A model generated the notes under the pieces. The model was given only the letters and a program-made list of their open reading frames with translations, was not told the DNA's origin and searched no databases. Below are positions 52,677-62,900 of a stretch of 64,000 bases of DNA, piece after piece. The position numbers and the translations under genes were made by a program. The DNA comes from Larus michahellis. Lineage: Eukaryota > Chordata > Aves > Charadriiformes > Laridae. Location of the stretch: assembly GCF_964199755.1 (NCBI RefSeq), contig NC_133918.1:1984001-2048000 (forward strand), read 5' to 3'. The stretch's first letter is position 1; each line of letters starts with the position of its first letter.

Positions 52677-55600
52677 GTGAGCCCTGGCCTCTGCCTGTGC
52701 AGGAGAGAAAAGACACGGGGCTGCCGTCCTGCAGACCGTTGTGAGGACAGGTTTAGAGCTTTGCCTGAGCGAAATAGCAAGAGATTTAGTGGATTGAAAT
52801 TAAATATTTCTGTTTCTGGTAATGTGTGAGCCAAACGAGAAACATTTGTGATGGGGCTGACCAGAGAGGTGCCAGCATTTGCGTATTCGAGTAGCTGTTA
52901 CGACATTATTTTCAGTCTTCTCGGGACTGGATTGTATTTTGCCGTTTCTTGCCTGCAGTTGGTATGCTGTCACCAATTAACAAAGCTGCTCTTGTTTCTC
53001 TCTGTTTTCATAGTCCTAAAGCAGTGTTATGCTATTAATTTAAATCTACAAACTCAGTTCTTCCAGTGCAGCAAAAGTTGGGCAGTATTTTGATTATTCT
53101 GTTGTTTTGCCATGTATTTTGCTTGTAACGTTTTAACAATTCTTTTTCCAGGACCCTTATTTTATGAAAAATCACTTGGGCTCTTATGAATGCAAGCTTT
53201 GCCTAACGCTGCACAACAATGAGGTGAGTTGAAGAGCTGTCTGTCTTGATCGCGGCAGCAGGTGTTTTAGAATAATAGCAGCTTCAAACGCAAGAACCGG
53301 GGACGTGCCTGATGGCTGACTGCTGAAGAGATGATGGGTGGGTACCGGCTCGTGTGTGTGTTAAGCCTGACAGTTTCTGACAGTTCGGCACTTGAGAACA
53401 TTCTGCAATTTTTGAGTAAGATTCCTCTTTCCTAAGGATTAAAATATCCTTGTCAACGTGTGATATCCTCTCTCCTGTGACAAGTATCTGTCAGTGTAGG
53501 AACAGTCCTGTCTTCGTTTAACTTTCTTCTGCCTTGTTTTTTATTTCAGGGAAGTTACTTAGCACATACCCAGGGGAAGAAGCATCAGACCAATTTGTAA
53601 GTCATTCTGCACTGTAGCTTTATTCTCCGTTACTGAAGCACTTTAAAACAATGCCTGCGTGCATCTATAAATCTTGAACTCCGTTATACAGTAGCACATG
53701 GTGCTCAAGTGTTCTCTGACTGAATTTGTTTCCTAGTGAACAGCCTGGCACTAGCCAGGAGGTACAGCCTAGATCTGCTCCAAAAAATGCCGCTGACAAG
53801 CTCCATTTTGAGCTCAAGTTCAAAGCCAGTTGTGGGATTCCTGAAGGAAGGGGGAGAAGCAGTTCTAAAACCGTCTTGAGTCTAGTTACAAGCATCTGGT
53901 TTTGTGAATACAGGTTGGGAGAAGCTTGTAAGTTTTACATTAAGAAATCCAGTTTGGTTTGGTTTAGATGACTAGCTTGTGGTTTTTTTTTTTTTCTTTT
54001 TTATTTCAAAAAGTAAATCTTCTCAAATCCGTCTGTGGAGACGGGCACCAAGGTCATGTTGGGGGTGGATGACATAATTGAGATGACAGCCTTTAGTCGG
54101 GGGAGGGCGCGGATACAACTGGCCTGTAGTGGTGCATGTGGAAGAGAAAATGCAGGTTTTCCTGGCATCCTTTCTGTGAAGCGCCGAATATTCCCTGGCG
54201 AGGGATTCAAACTGCTCACTGCGTATCCTTTAGAAGCAAGTGTGGCTACCCTTTTAAATTTGGCACATTTCAAATGAATCCAGGGCCCGTCGAGCTGCCA
54301 AGGAAGCTAAGGAAGCCCCTGCCCAGCCCGCACCAGAAAAAGTCAAAGTGGAAGTGAAGAAATTTGTGAAAATTGGACGACCGGGTTATAAAGGTACGTC
54401 AGGGCTGTCTGTCGTCGGGGACACCTAATGCCTGCTGGAGCTTGCCTGAAGTGCAGTGCTGTGGGTGTGAATTATTAATTAGTCTTTTTAGCAGATCTGT
54501 CCATGAATAAGATATGGGCTTATCTCCTGACGTCCTTTATTGTTTAAATTACCCGTGGAACATCTCTTTATTGCTGACAGCCGAGTGAGAACCGTTTTAA
54601 TAATAGATTGGTATGTCTCAGGCTTTCAGCTCTTATAAGTAGTCATGCAGGAGACGATGACATTATTTCAGACTCTCTTCTTTTATTGCGCTGGACCATC
54701 TTTCACTAATGCTCCTAAATCACTCATTGCATGTATAGCTCAAGTTTTTTTGCTCTGAACTCCCCATTGTTTTGTGTTGGCCTTCAGTACAAAACTTGGC
54801 TGCTTTATCTCCCAGCTTTGCTCTGCAGCGCAGAGTCTTTGCCCCATGGCAGCTGAATTTTGCTAGAGATCCTTAGTAGCTTCGGTTAAAGACAATGTGG
54901 CAGGTTTTTTTTTTTAAATAAATGGGAGAAAAATCTTGTAATGCTTTGTTGTTAGAAGCTTTATGTGTTTCCTAGGGCAGAAATAATGTTGCTCTAACCC
55001 TGCTATGTGATGTTCTGAGCTTTCGTATTTTCTTTACAGTGACCAAACAGAGAGATCCAGAAACAGGCCAGCAGAGCCTTCTCTTCCAGGTAGGGCTGCT
55101 GTTAAATTCTTGGTGTTTGGGTTATCCGAGTGCTGCTAAATGAGCAGTTCTTTGCAGGATTCATGAAATAAATAAAATTTAAAAAAAAAAAAAAAAAGAA
55201 AGGCCTTACCTTGCTAGTCCTCTGCTGCTGATTGTGTCAAGCAAATCCACGATGGCAGTTGTTGGGCTGTTTCCTTTGGTGGCACTAAGTTTTCTGTTTG
55301 GAACTGACCTCACTGTGCTTCACAGCTGAGGGATTTGTTCTGTATGAAGGGAGAGTGAAAAGGGGATGTTCCCCTTAATGCTGCAATATCACCCCAACAG
55401 ATTGATTATCCGGAGATTGCAGAAAGTATCATGCCTCGCCATCGGTTCATGTCAGCCTACGAGCAAAGGATCGAGCCCCCCGACAGACGCTGGCAATACC
55501 TGTTGATGGCAGCGGAGCCCTATGAAACCATAGCTTTCAAGGTAAGATTTGGGATTAACCGATTATTAGGAAAGTTCCCAATAATCCCATGTTTTCCAAG

Positions 55601-57038
55601 ACATTAATTCCCAGTGAACATTGTTATAGACTTCTGTTCTAGCCCTCAGGGTGTTAATGGAGTGGAAAGCAGGGGGTCAAGAAGACATGACTGGAAGTCA
55701 TTAAACCCTGCTGAGAATTAGTGGAGGACTCTGGCATGAAAACTAGGCTGTGTGCTGCGCTCTGGGGAGCCATTGAATTCGCGGTGTCTGGCACAGAAAG
55801 GCGCCTTCTGGGCTTTGCTCCTCAGCCTTTGTGCAGATGTTAGGAGAGGGTTTTTTGCCAGCGCACTTGTCCTTGACCGATAGGGAGGTAACTTAATTCT
55901 TTCCTGTCCCCATCTCTATCTAATAACATCCGAGACTAGTGCATCTCACAAAGGCCTGGAATAGCTGTGCTTATCTTGCAGGCTCTGGTGCTAAAAAGGG
56001 CCATTGAGCTAATCTGGTGGTGCTAATAATAGCTCCTTCTTCTTTTTTGTTGCAGGTGCCAAGCAGAGAAATCGACAAAGCAGAGGGAAAGTTTTGGACC
56101 CACTGGAACAGGGAAACCAAACAGGTAGCTGAAGCACCGCAACGTCTTTCTTAAGGGTTAAAGAGTGAGCAGGGGGCAGAGCAGCTTGGGGGGAAAGGCA
56201 GTGCAGGGAGAGGGCGCATCCACTATATCCCTGCTGGCTTTGGTGCTAAAAATCTTCATTCCTTCAATGCAATTGTGCAGTTGCTCCTCCTGACAGAAAG
56301 AGCTTCCTGTGTGTGATCTGTGTGGGAATTTAACCTGGGAGGTAGAATCCTCGCTTGCTGCCAGCAGCAGCGGAACGGTGCAGAAACCTGCAACGGTGTC
56401 CTCCCTGGGGCTCCTCGCTGCATGCTTCCTGCACCCAGGTCTCTGGTGAGCCTGCGGCGTGGGTGTACTCATTGGGTGTCGCATGTGAGAGCAGGGGACG
56501 AATGCCCGGGGGGAATACTGACCCCATCACGGGTAGCTTAGTGCTTAGAACAAGTTTCAGAGGAGTTAAAGTACTGGACAAGTCTGGTGCAGGTCGTGAA
56601 TGCTGCCAGGGTGGGAAGGCAGCCGTGGTCTGCGGAGGTCAGGAAAGGTCTGAGCTGTCCTGAGGATTAATGGTTCCCTTCTCTTTGCTTTTCTCCCCTC
56701 CCCAGTTCTTCCTTCAATTCCATTTCAAGATGGAGAAGCCCCCGGCTCCCCCAAACCTCCCTCCAGGGCCCCCAACCGTGAAGCGGCCTCCTCCACCTCC
56801 GCTGATGAATGGCTTGCCCCCAAGGCCACCTCTGCCAGACTCCATGCCGCCACCTCCTCCGGGAGGCATGACCCTGCCTCCCATGCCTCCCTCTGGACCA
56901 GTGCCGCCGCCCCCAGTGCCACCTCAGTTGCCACCAGCACCCGGTGTACCTCCCCCTGCTCCTCTGCCCCCCATGATGAGGCCACCTCTCCCCGCGGAGG
57001 GGCCGGGCACTATCCCCCCTCCGCCTCCCTCCAACTGA
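52551..57038 (+). CDS. SF3A2: SF3A2, splicing factor 3A subunit 2 (SF3a66)
   Basis: SF3A2 is a subunit of the SF3a complex, which with SF3b forms the 17S U2 snRNP that recognises the intron branch site in the nucleus. Eight coding exons join without a break to 948 bases, 315 residues. From the N-terminus: the MDFQHRPGGKTGSGGVAS start, a matrin-type zinc finger (C56, C59, H72, H78; C-x2-C-x12-H-x5-H) split by an intron, the SF3A1/SF3A3-binding core, and a proline-rich tail ending IPPPPPSN. Human SF3A2 is 464 residues because of a GVHPPAP-type repeat array that is absent here. The start codon is preceded by a 41-base untranslated part of the same exon, so a separate upstream non-coding exon is expected. 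Confidence 0.97.
53152..53223 (+). CDS. SF3A2: SF3A2 coding exon 2 (zinc-finger cysteines)
   Basis: 24 in-phase codons: DPYFMKNHLGSYECKLCL and TLHNNE. It supplies both Cys ligands of the matrin-type finger. Confidence 0.97.
53550..53596 (+). CDS. SF3A2: SF3A2 coding exon 3 (zinc-finger histidines)
   Basis: Encodes GSYLAHTQGKKHQTN plus two bases of a split Leu codon. It supplies both His ligands. The donor is TT|GTAAGT. Confidence 0.96.
54284..54393 (+). CDS. SF3A2: SF3A2 coding exon 4
   Basis: Encodes ARRAAKEAKEAPAQPAPEK and VKVEVKKFVKIGRPGYK with split codons at both ends. Nearly identical to human as recalled. Confidence 0.97.
55040..55089 (+). CDS. SF3A2: SF3A2 coding exon 5
   Basis: Encodes VTKQRDPETGQQSLLFQ. 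The human segment has DSEMG where this has DPETG, as recalled. In phase at the 3' end. Confidence 0.96.
55401..55541 (+). CDS. SF3A2: SF3A2 coding exon 6
   Basis: 47 in-phase codons: IDYPEIAESIMPRHRFMS, AYEQRIEPPDRRWQYLLM and AAEPYETIAFK, the most conserved core of the protein. Confidence 0.97.
56056..56124 (+). CDS. SF3A2: SF3A2 coding exon 7
   Basis: 23 in-phase codons: VPSREIDKAEGKFWTHWN and RETKQ. Confidence 0.97.
56706..57038 (+). CDS. SF3A2: SF3A2 coding exon 8 (proline-rich tail)
   Basis: Starts FFLQFHFKMEKPPAPPNL and becomes almost pure Pro/Gly/Leu/Met (PRPPLPDSMPPPPPGGMT), ending IPPPPPSN and TGA. Only 110 codons plus the stop; the mammalian repeat array has no counterpart. Confidence 0.97.
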   Translation, partial: FFLQFHFKMEKPPAPPNLPPGPPTVKRPPPPPLMNGLPPRPPLPDSMPPPPPGGMTLPPMPPSGPVPPPPVPPQLPPAPGVPPPAPLPPMMRPPLPAEGPGTIPPPPPSN

Positions 57039-57164
57039 AGCCCCTCCTGGACTCGGTCCCATTGGACTCCTTTAGCTCGTATCTTTTTATATGCAGATCA
57101 CGACTAATTCTGAGAAATATTCCTGTTTTGTATGCCCGTGAATTTGACTAGATCCCGTAGGTTC

Positions 57165-57170
57165 ATTAAA
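57165..57170 (+). terminator. SF3A2 poly(A) signal
   Basis: ATTAAA 127 bases after the SF3A2 stop, with a T-rich downstream stretch (AGGTTTTCAATTTTCC). It implies a short 3' UTR, as for other housekeeping genes. Confidence 0.75.
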
Positions 57171-57199
57171 AGGTTTTCAATTTTCCTGCGTCTTGGTTA

Positions 57200-59240
57200 A
57201 AAATGTTGCCGTCTGTTCGCTTTCTTTAGCTCTTAAACATATAAAACATTCCCAGTCTGGTTACATTTTGGAAATTCTCCAAAGAGGAGGCAAAGGATTG
57301 GAGATCTCCAGGCTCCTCACCTCATTCTAACTGAACAGCCCCATCGGCCCGGGCTCAGCTGTGTTGGCGTAAGGTGTTGCCCCTCTTGGAGTGTTTCATG
57401 TGCGTCCCAGAAATCACCGGCCAGTTCAGCAGTGGCTATTCAACTCCAGCCCGCCATCAAGCCGTTCGTTCGGTGGTGGGGAGACTTGTCATCGGCGCAC
57501 GGTGAGGACTGTCACTGCATCCCCAGTGATGGCAGCGGTGGGCAGATTGGAGGGCAAGCAGAATTTCTCTGTGTTCCTGCTGGATTACGGTTGCGATGGG
57601 AAGAGCATCGCTCCCGCTGCGTTCGGAAACCTTTCTCGGCCCGGTGCCAGGGCACCGTACTCTAGCTCCGGTGCTGCCAGCTGAAAGCTGGAAACATCTC
57701 GACGGAGGAAATGGGTTTGACCTGTGTCTTGGGAGTCCTTGAAAAGCACCAGCCAGGATTTCATTGACGGTTTCAGAGAGGCACCCATCCCCATCCTTCC
57801 CCAGCACGCAGCTGCCCGGCTCCCCCCCAGCTGCTGGCTGGGCTGTTCATGCCAAAGGTGGGCTCACAAACGCAGCCCCGGTGCTCTCCTCTGCGGCGGT
57901 GGCAGAGATCTCTGGGAATGTTTAGTCAAAAGAAATCACCAAAGCTGCAGTGATATTAAGTCTTTGTTTATTACTATAGTTCATTAAATGTTGTCCGTAA
58001 CGTTACGAAGCACCTGCTGTCATGTCTGATTTTTATTGTATATATCCTCCCACGCCTAGATTAGTTTTGGCAAGCTTTTAGTCCTCTGTGGTTTTATTTA
58101 TACTAAATACTTCCTTCAAACTATCATTTGGTTCCCATTCAAAAGGAAAAGAAGTTCTGAGATTTCTCCCCTCTGTCCTTTCCAGGATTGATTTCGCTGA
58201 ACTGGGACGTCTCGCCGTGGGATGCTGGGGTGCCTGGTGGGGGACGGGGTGCCCGACCCGGGCTCTTGGCCAGTGGCTGGCTCGTTTCACGGACCGCAGG
58301 GGAGGCTTTACTGGCCACAGCCCTGCAGCTGCGTGCCCCTTTGATGGAGGAATCGAAGGCTTTGGCTCTTCTGCTGGCCTGACGCAGGTCCCGCCCGGAG
58401 CCGGGCAGTGTGTCCAGCCCCTCCTGGCTGCCCCAGAAGCGCTTTGGCTCGAGCGGAGCTGCCCGATGCCCGAGTCAGCCTCTGTGGGTCTCCCCTTTGC
58501 GTGTCCTTTGTCAGCTCCTGGAGGAGAGAGAGGTCCACCCTCACCAGCCCCGTGGTGCGGTGCCTTTGTCCCCCTCCAGTTGGGGTGCGCAGCCCATTCG
58601 TGACGTGCTGCAGCCAGACCCTGAGCTCCAAACTGCAAAGTTTTGGAACCCCAGAGAAGGGTCCGAGTGTGCTCTGGAGCTTTTTTGCAGGTACCTTCCC
58701 CCCTGCCCTCTGTTGCCAAAAAAAGGCGATACCTTGGGTGGGGGGGGAGGTTTCCCTGGGATGGATTTGCTAATTCCAAGTGTTAGAGTGAGTACTGGCA
58801 TCTTAGAGAGGGAAAAATCCTTATAATACATGTGTCGTGAGAATTTCTAAGTCAACACTTCAGTGTTCAAACTGCAGCGTGCGAGGTGCCAGCCGCGGGG
58901 GGAGAGAGGCCGGCGCTTTCCATACATTTACTTAGTTTCTGCCCATTATCTGTCTTCGTCTCCCTCCTCCTGGTCTGGCCAATTCTTCCCTCCCGGTGTT
59001 TCACTGCTGATGGGAATAGTATGTGCCAGTCCCCATGAAGATCCAAGTCTAGACGTCCATCCTCCTTTAGAAAACATCTGAAGTCAAGGACGTGCATCCC
59101 TACGAGTGAGGGAAACAGCTTTAATTTTTTTTACATTTCCAATACTAGATGCAAACCCAAAAATAGAACCAAAAAAGTTTCTTTGAAACATCCCTCCCTC
59201 TTCTCCGGCCTGACAGCCTTCAAGTTTCTCGAGGGAGGTG
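57200..59240. other. Intergenic SF3A2-AMH spacer
   Basis: About 2 kb without a recognised gene. A GC-rich stretch is followed by an AU-rich patch at 57.95 to 58.13 kb, which includes a 12-base perfect palindrome, CGTAACGTTACG (57996 to 58007). A further GC-rich stretch precedes the AMH promoter. The overlapping open frames on both strands (up to 233 codons) are Pro/Arg/Gly-rich and look non-coding. Confidence 0.7.
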
Positions 59241-59273
59241 TGTTGTCAACTCAAGGCCACCGGTTTTTAAAAG
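59181..59273 (+). promoter_or_regulatory. AMH proximal promoter: SOX-like site, SF-1 site, TATA-like box
   Basis: TCAAGGCCA at 59251 is a perfect match to the SF-1 (NR5A1) consensus YCAAGGYCA. A TTTTTAAAAG TATA-like element lies about 10 bases downstream and about 90 bases before the ATG. CTTTGAA at 59181 (TTCAAAG on the other strand) fits a loose SOX consensus. In mammals SF-1 and SOX9 activate AMH from proximal sites; function here is inferred. Confidence 0.6.
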
Positions 59274-59362
59274 GGAGACGCCGTCCTCCCCTCCCGCCCC
59301 AGTGCTCTGAGATGTGCGTGAGCCGCTCAAGCGACTGCCTGGGGAGGAGCTGAAGTGGGACC

Positions 59363-59936
59363 ATGAGGGCTGTTCTTGGGGTGCTTTTGCCCTGCCTGGT
59401 GCTGCTGCTCCCCTCCGCAGCCCTGCCCAGGAAGGGGAGCGCGGGGGAAAGGCTTTCGGAGGAGCTGGGACTGGAAGCGGGGGAGAGCGAGAGAGAAAAC
59501 GTGAGTTTACAGGAAAGAGCGAGACCCAGCTCGGCGGCAAGATCCAGGATGGCTGTGGCTACTCGCCTCTTTTCTAAGCCTGACCCAGGAGAAAGGTGCC
59601 TCCAGGGGATGGCTGAGGATGGGGCCGTCAGCTGGGCCAGCTCCAGCCTGCACCCGTGGCCACTGGGGGGGCTGGAAGGGCCCGTGTGCAGGGTGAAAAT
59701 GGACCAGGACGGGCCGACCCCGAGGCACCTGGAAGTTGTGGGTGTTCTCACCCACTACGAAAGCACCTTCATCAAGCTGTTGAGGCAAGGCAGCAGCTGG
59801 GACGGAAGCCACCTGGAGACCTTCGGGCTCTGCCCGGCCGGGGCGGCGGGTGCCGCTCTCCATCCCCTCAAGCGCATCCACGCGCACGTGCTGGAGCCGG
59901 GGCAGGACCGATTCCTCGTGCTGCATCTGCAGGAAG
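59363..59936 (+). CDS. AMH: AMH exon 1
   Basis: Encodes residues 1 to 191 and the first base of a split Val codon: signal peptide, a variable N-terminal pro-region with one sequon (ENVS), then the conserved part with HLEVVGVLTHYESTFIKLL and FLVLHLQEG-like end. The donor GTTGGT is non-consensus at position +3. The split frame joins exactly to exon 2. Confidence 0.95.
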
Positions 59937-62900
59937 GTTGGTGCGAAACCCCCGCGCCCGAGCCTGGCTTCGGGCAGGCCGACGCTGTTTCCTTGCCCTA
60001 AATCAGACATTTAAACACAGAATTAAATGGGCGGGGTTGGGTTCCTTTGAAAATTAGGCAAGCGGTGCCGTAAAATGTCTTTCCGGGTACATTTTTAAGA
60101 AGCTTTGGTAGTGATGACAGCTGGTGTGCAGCAGGGTGCCTTGTCCCAGCCCGTGGCTAATGCCCAGGTGCCGCAGTCTCGGCGGCGTCTGCTCTGCTTT
60201 GGAGATTACGAGTGTTTCTCACTTTCTGCCTTAATGACGTGGGTTCGGGCCCCGTCCCAACTTTGCCCAATGGGGAAAAGTGAAGAGAGGGTCGGACAGG
60301 TGGATCTGGCCGCTCCTCCTGTGGGGTGAGCCCCGGCTGCTCGCGGTCGGCTGCAGCACATGCCGGGCTCTGGCGCTCGGTGCCGCCGGGGAGCGCGGGG
60401 TCCAGCTGCCCTGTAGGGAACACAGCAACGTGCACCCCGCCGTCCCGCCGCAGTGGTGAGTGCAGTGCGCGAGGGACGGCACCCTGGCTGACCCCTCGGG
60501 TTTAATCCTCTGTAGCAAGAGGGTCACGGTTGTTCCTCTCTTGAAATCTCTTCCTCCCCTCCTGGATTTTGGGTTTTTGGCTGAACTCGCCGGTGCTGGG
60601 CAGGTGGAGAAGTGGCATTTCCCCAGGCAGCGCTGCTGGCTGCGACGCAACGGCCGCAATGTCCCCGAGCCACCGGTGGAGCTGCCGTGGGAGAAGAGAA
60701 TTCCATGGGGATCTGCCCGTGAAAATTTGCCAGAGCCGCTCCGGGAGCGAGGCAGCCCCCGGCTCGCTGGGGTTTGCCCCATTGACCCCCTCCCTGAACC
60801 CAGAAAGGGGATTTGCTGGGTCCCCCCACCCTGTTGGCTCCTGGGTGCTCTGGCCACCGCGTGGGGCCGGTGCTCGGCCCGAAGCCCCTTCCTCACCCAT
60901 CGCCCTCCGGGATGCCCACAGCCACCGGAGGGGAGATTCACCCCGCTCTGTCTTCTCCTCTCCAGTGCAGTGGGAAGCCCAGGCCAAGCTGTCGTTCAAG
61001 CTGGTTTTCCAGGCGGAGGTGGGCCGGTCGCTGGGAGAGCTGCGGGTGGCTTTGCTGCTCTTCTACCTGGGCCGGCGAGAGGGGCCGGGGGCCGGGCACC
61101 GGGAGGAGCTGCTGGCCACGGGCACAGGGCTGGCACGGGAGCAGGTGGGTGGCCGTGGCTGGGGGGGTCCAGTCCTGGGTGCAGGGAAGGTGGGAGGGGG
61201 GTGTCTGAGCTCTGCTGGCCCAGCACCTTTGCCATCCCCTCCAGTCACTTTTCCATCCCCTTCCAGTCCTTTTCCCATCCTTTCACAGTCCCTTCACCAT
61301 CCCCTCCCAGTCCCTTTGCCATCCCCTCCCCAGTCCCTTTACCATCTCCTTCCAGCACCTTTTCCATCCCCTCCCAGCCCCTTTCCCATCCCCTCCCAGT
61401 CCCTTTGCCATCCCCTTCCCAGTCCCTTTACCATCTCCTTCCAGGATCTTTTCCATCCCCTCCCGGTCCTTTTCCCATCCCCTCCCAGTCCCTTTCCCAT
61501 CCCCTCCCAGTACCTCTGCCATCCCCTCCCCAGTCCCTTTACCATCTCCTTCCAGCACCTTTTCCATCCCCTCCCAGTCCTTTTCCCGTCCCCTCCCAGT
61601 CCCTTTCCCGTCCCCTCCCAGCATCCCTGCCCTGTCGCACCCTCCCGCCGGGCCGAGCCGTGCCTGAAGATGGTGCTGTTGCCCTGTCCCCAGCTGCCGG
61701 CAGGGCCGGAGGGACGGCCCGGGGTCCCCAGCCCCTCCTGGGGGTCCCGGCTCCCCGGGGCTCTGCAGCCTCCCCGGGGGCGGCAGCCGCGGCCCCGCTG
61801 CCGGGAGAAGCGGGTCTGGGGCCGCTCGGGGCTCTTTGCCCACCCGGGGGTCCCCCCTGCCCCCCACGGCCCCCCGAGCAGCTCTGGGGCTGGGGGGGAG
61901 CCCCCCTGCCCGCTCTGCTCCCGGTGGTCCCGAGCCTCCCACTTCGCTGCACCCCGGGCCACCGCGGACTGGGTGACCCGGAGCCAGCGGGGACCACAGC
62001 GGGGGGCTCATTTGGGTGTCCTCCCCCCGTGACGCCTCACCCACGGCCTCGGTGGGTCTTTCGCCTCCCTGCAGAGCCTCTGCCTCGCCAGGGACACCCA
62101 GTACCTGGTCCTGGGAGCCACCGTAGCATCCGTCGCCCGCAGCAGCGAGCAGCTCAGCTTCCAGGCTTCCCTGGCCATCAGGCGTCGCGGGGACGGAGGT
62201 AGGGACACGGGGAGCCCGCGGCGGTGGGGGACACCGGTGTCCGTGCCCTCTGCATCCTGCCTTGGGCATTTGGGATCCTCCCAAGCCCGTCTGTAATGAG
62301 CCTGTCCCTGACCGCCATCCTCCCCACCGGCTCCTCTCGTCACCAGGTGCCCCCCTGTCCCCCACGGAGACCCAGCAGCTCCTTTTTGGCTCCGATGACA
62401 AGTGCTTCACCAGGATGACCCCCGTGCTGCTCCTGCTGGCCAAGTCACGGTGGGAGGAGGAAGAGGAGGTGGCTTTGGCCCCTTCTTCCTACCTCTCTGC
62501 CGACGGGGTGGTGGACATGGCTCCGTACCCGCAGCTCAGGTCCGTGGCCCTGGCCGCAGCCGTGGAGAAACGCAGGGGCTGGGAGCTGGGGGGAGAAAGG
62601 GGCAGCCCCAGCCCTTCTGCCGTGGGTCAGCGGTGGGACGATGTGGGGCAGGGACCCCTGGGGTACAAGGGGACCCTGTGACCCTCGCTGTGTTCTCCTC
62701 GCAGCCCACCCCAGGCTGGGACGGAGGAGCTGCTGTCCCCCACCGCCCCGAGCCAAGCCAACGCTTCGTCCCCAGCGCCCGGCAGCAGCAGCGGCCAGTT
62801 CCTGGGCATCCTCACCCAGTTCATCCACCGGGTCCTGAGCCCCTCCAGCGAGCTGCCCCCCCAGCCCAGCTCCCGCCACTGGCTGGACTTCCAGGTGATG

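Noticed and set aside
53726-53971. 81-codon open frame in SF3A2 intron 3
   Set aside because: The SF3A2 frame joins exactly across this intron (NQTN|LARRAAKEA), and the intronic frame has no similarity to the protein.
58078-58779. 233-codon - strand open frame between SF3A2 and AMH
   Set aside because: Pro/Gly/Arg-rich composition typical of chance frames in GC-rich DNA; no family resemblance.
60460-62202. 580-codon + strand open frame and overlapping 487-codon frame
   Set aside because: They cross AMH introns and exons in the wrong frame and are kept open by the intron 2 minisatellite.
61283-62443. 386-codon - strand open frame rich in Gly/Lys repeats
   Set aside because: It is the antisense of the AMH intron 2 minisatellite and of exons 3 and 4; the repeated GDGKG pattern is the repeat translated.
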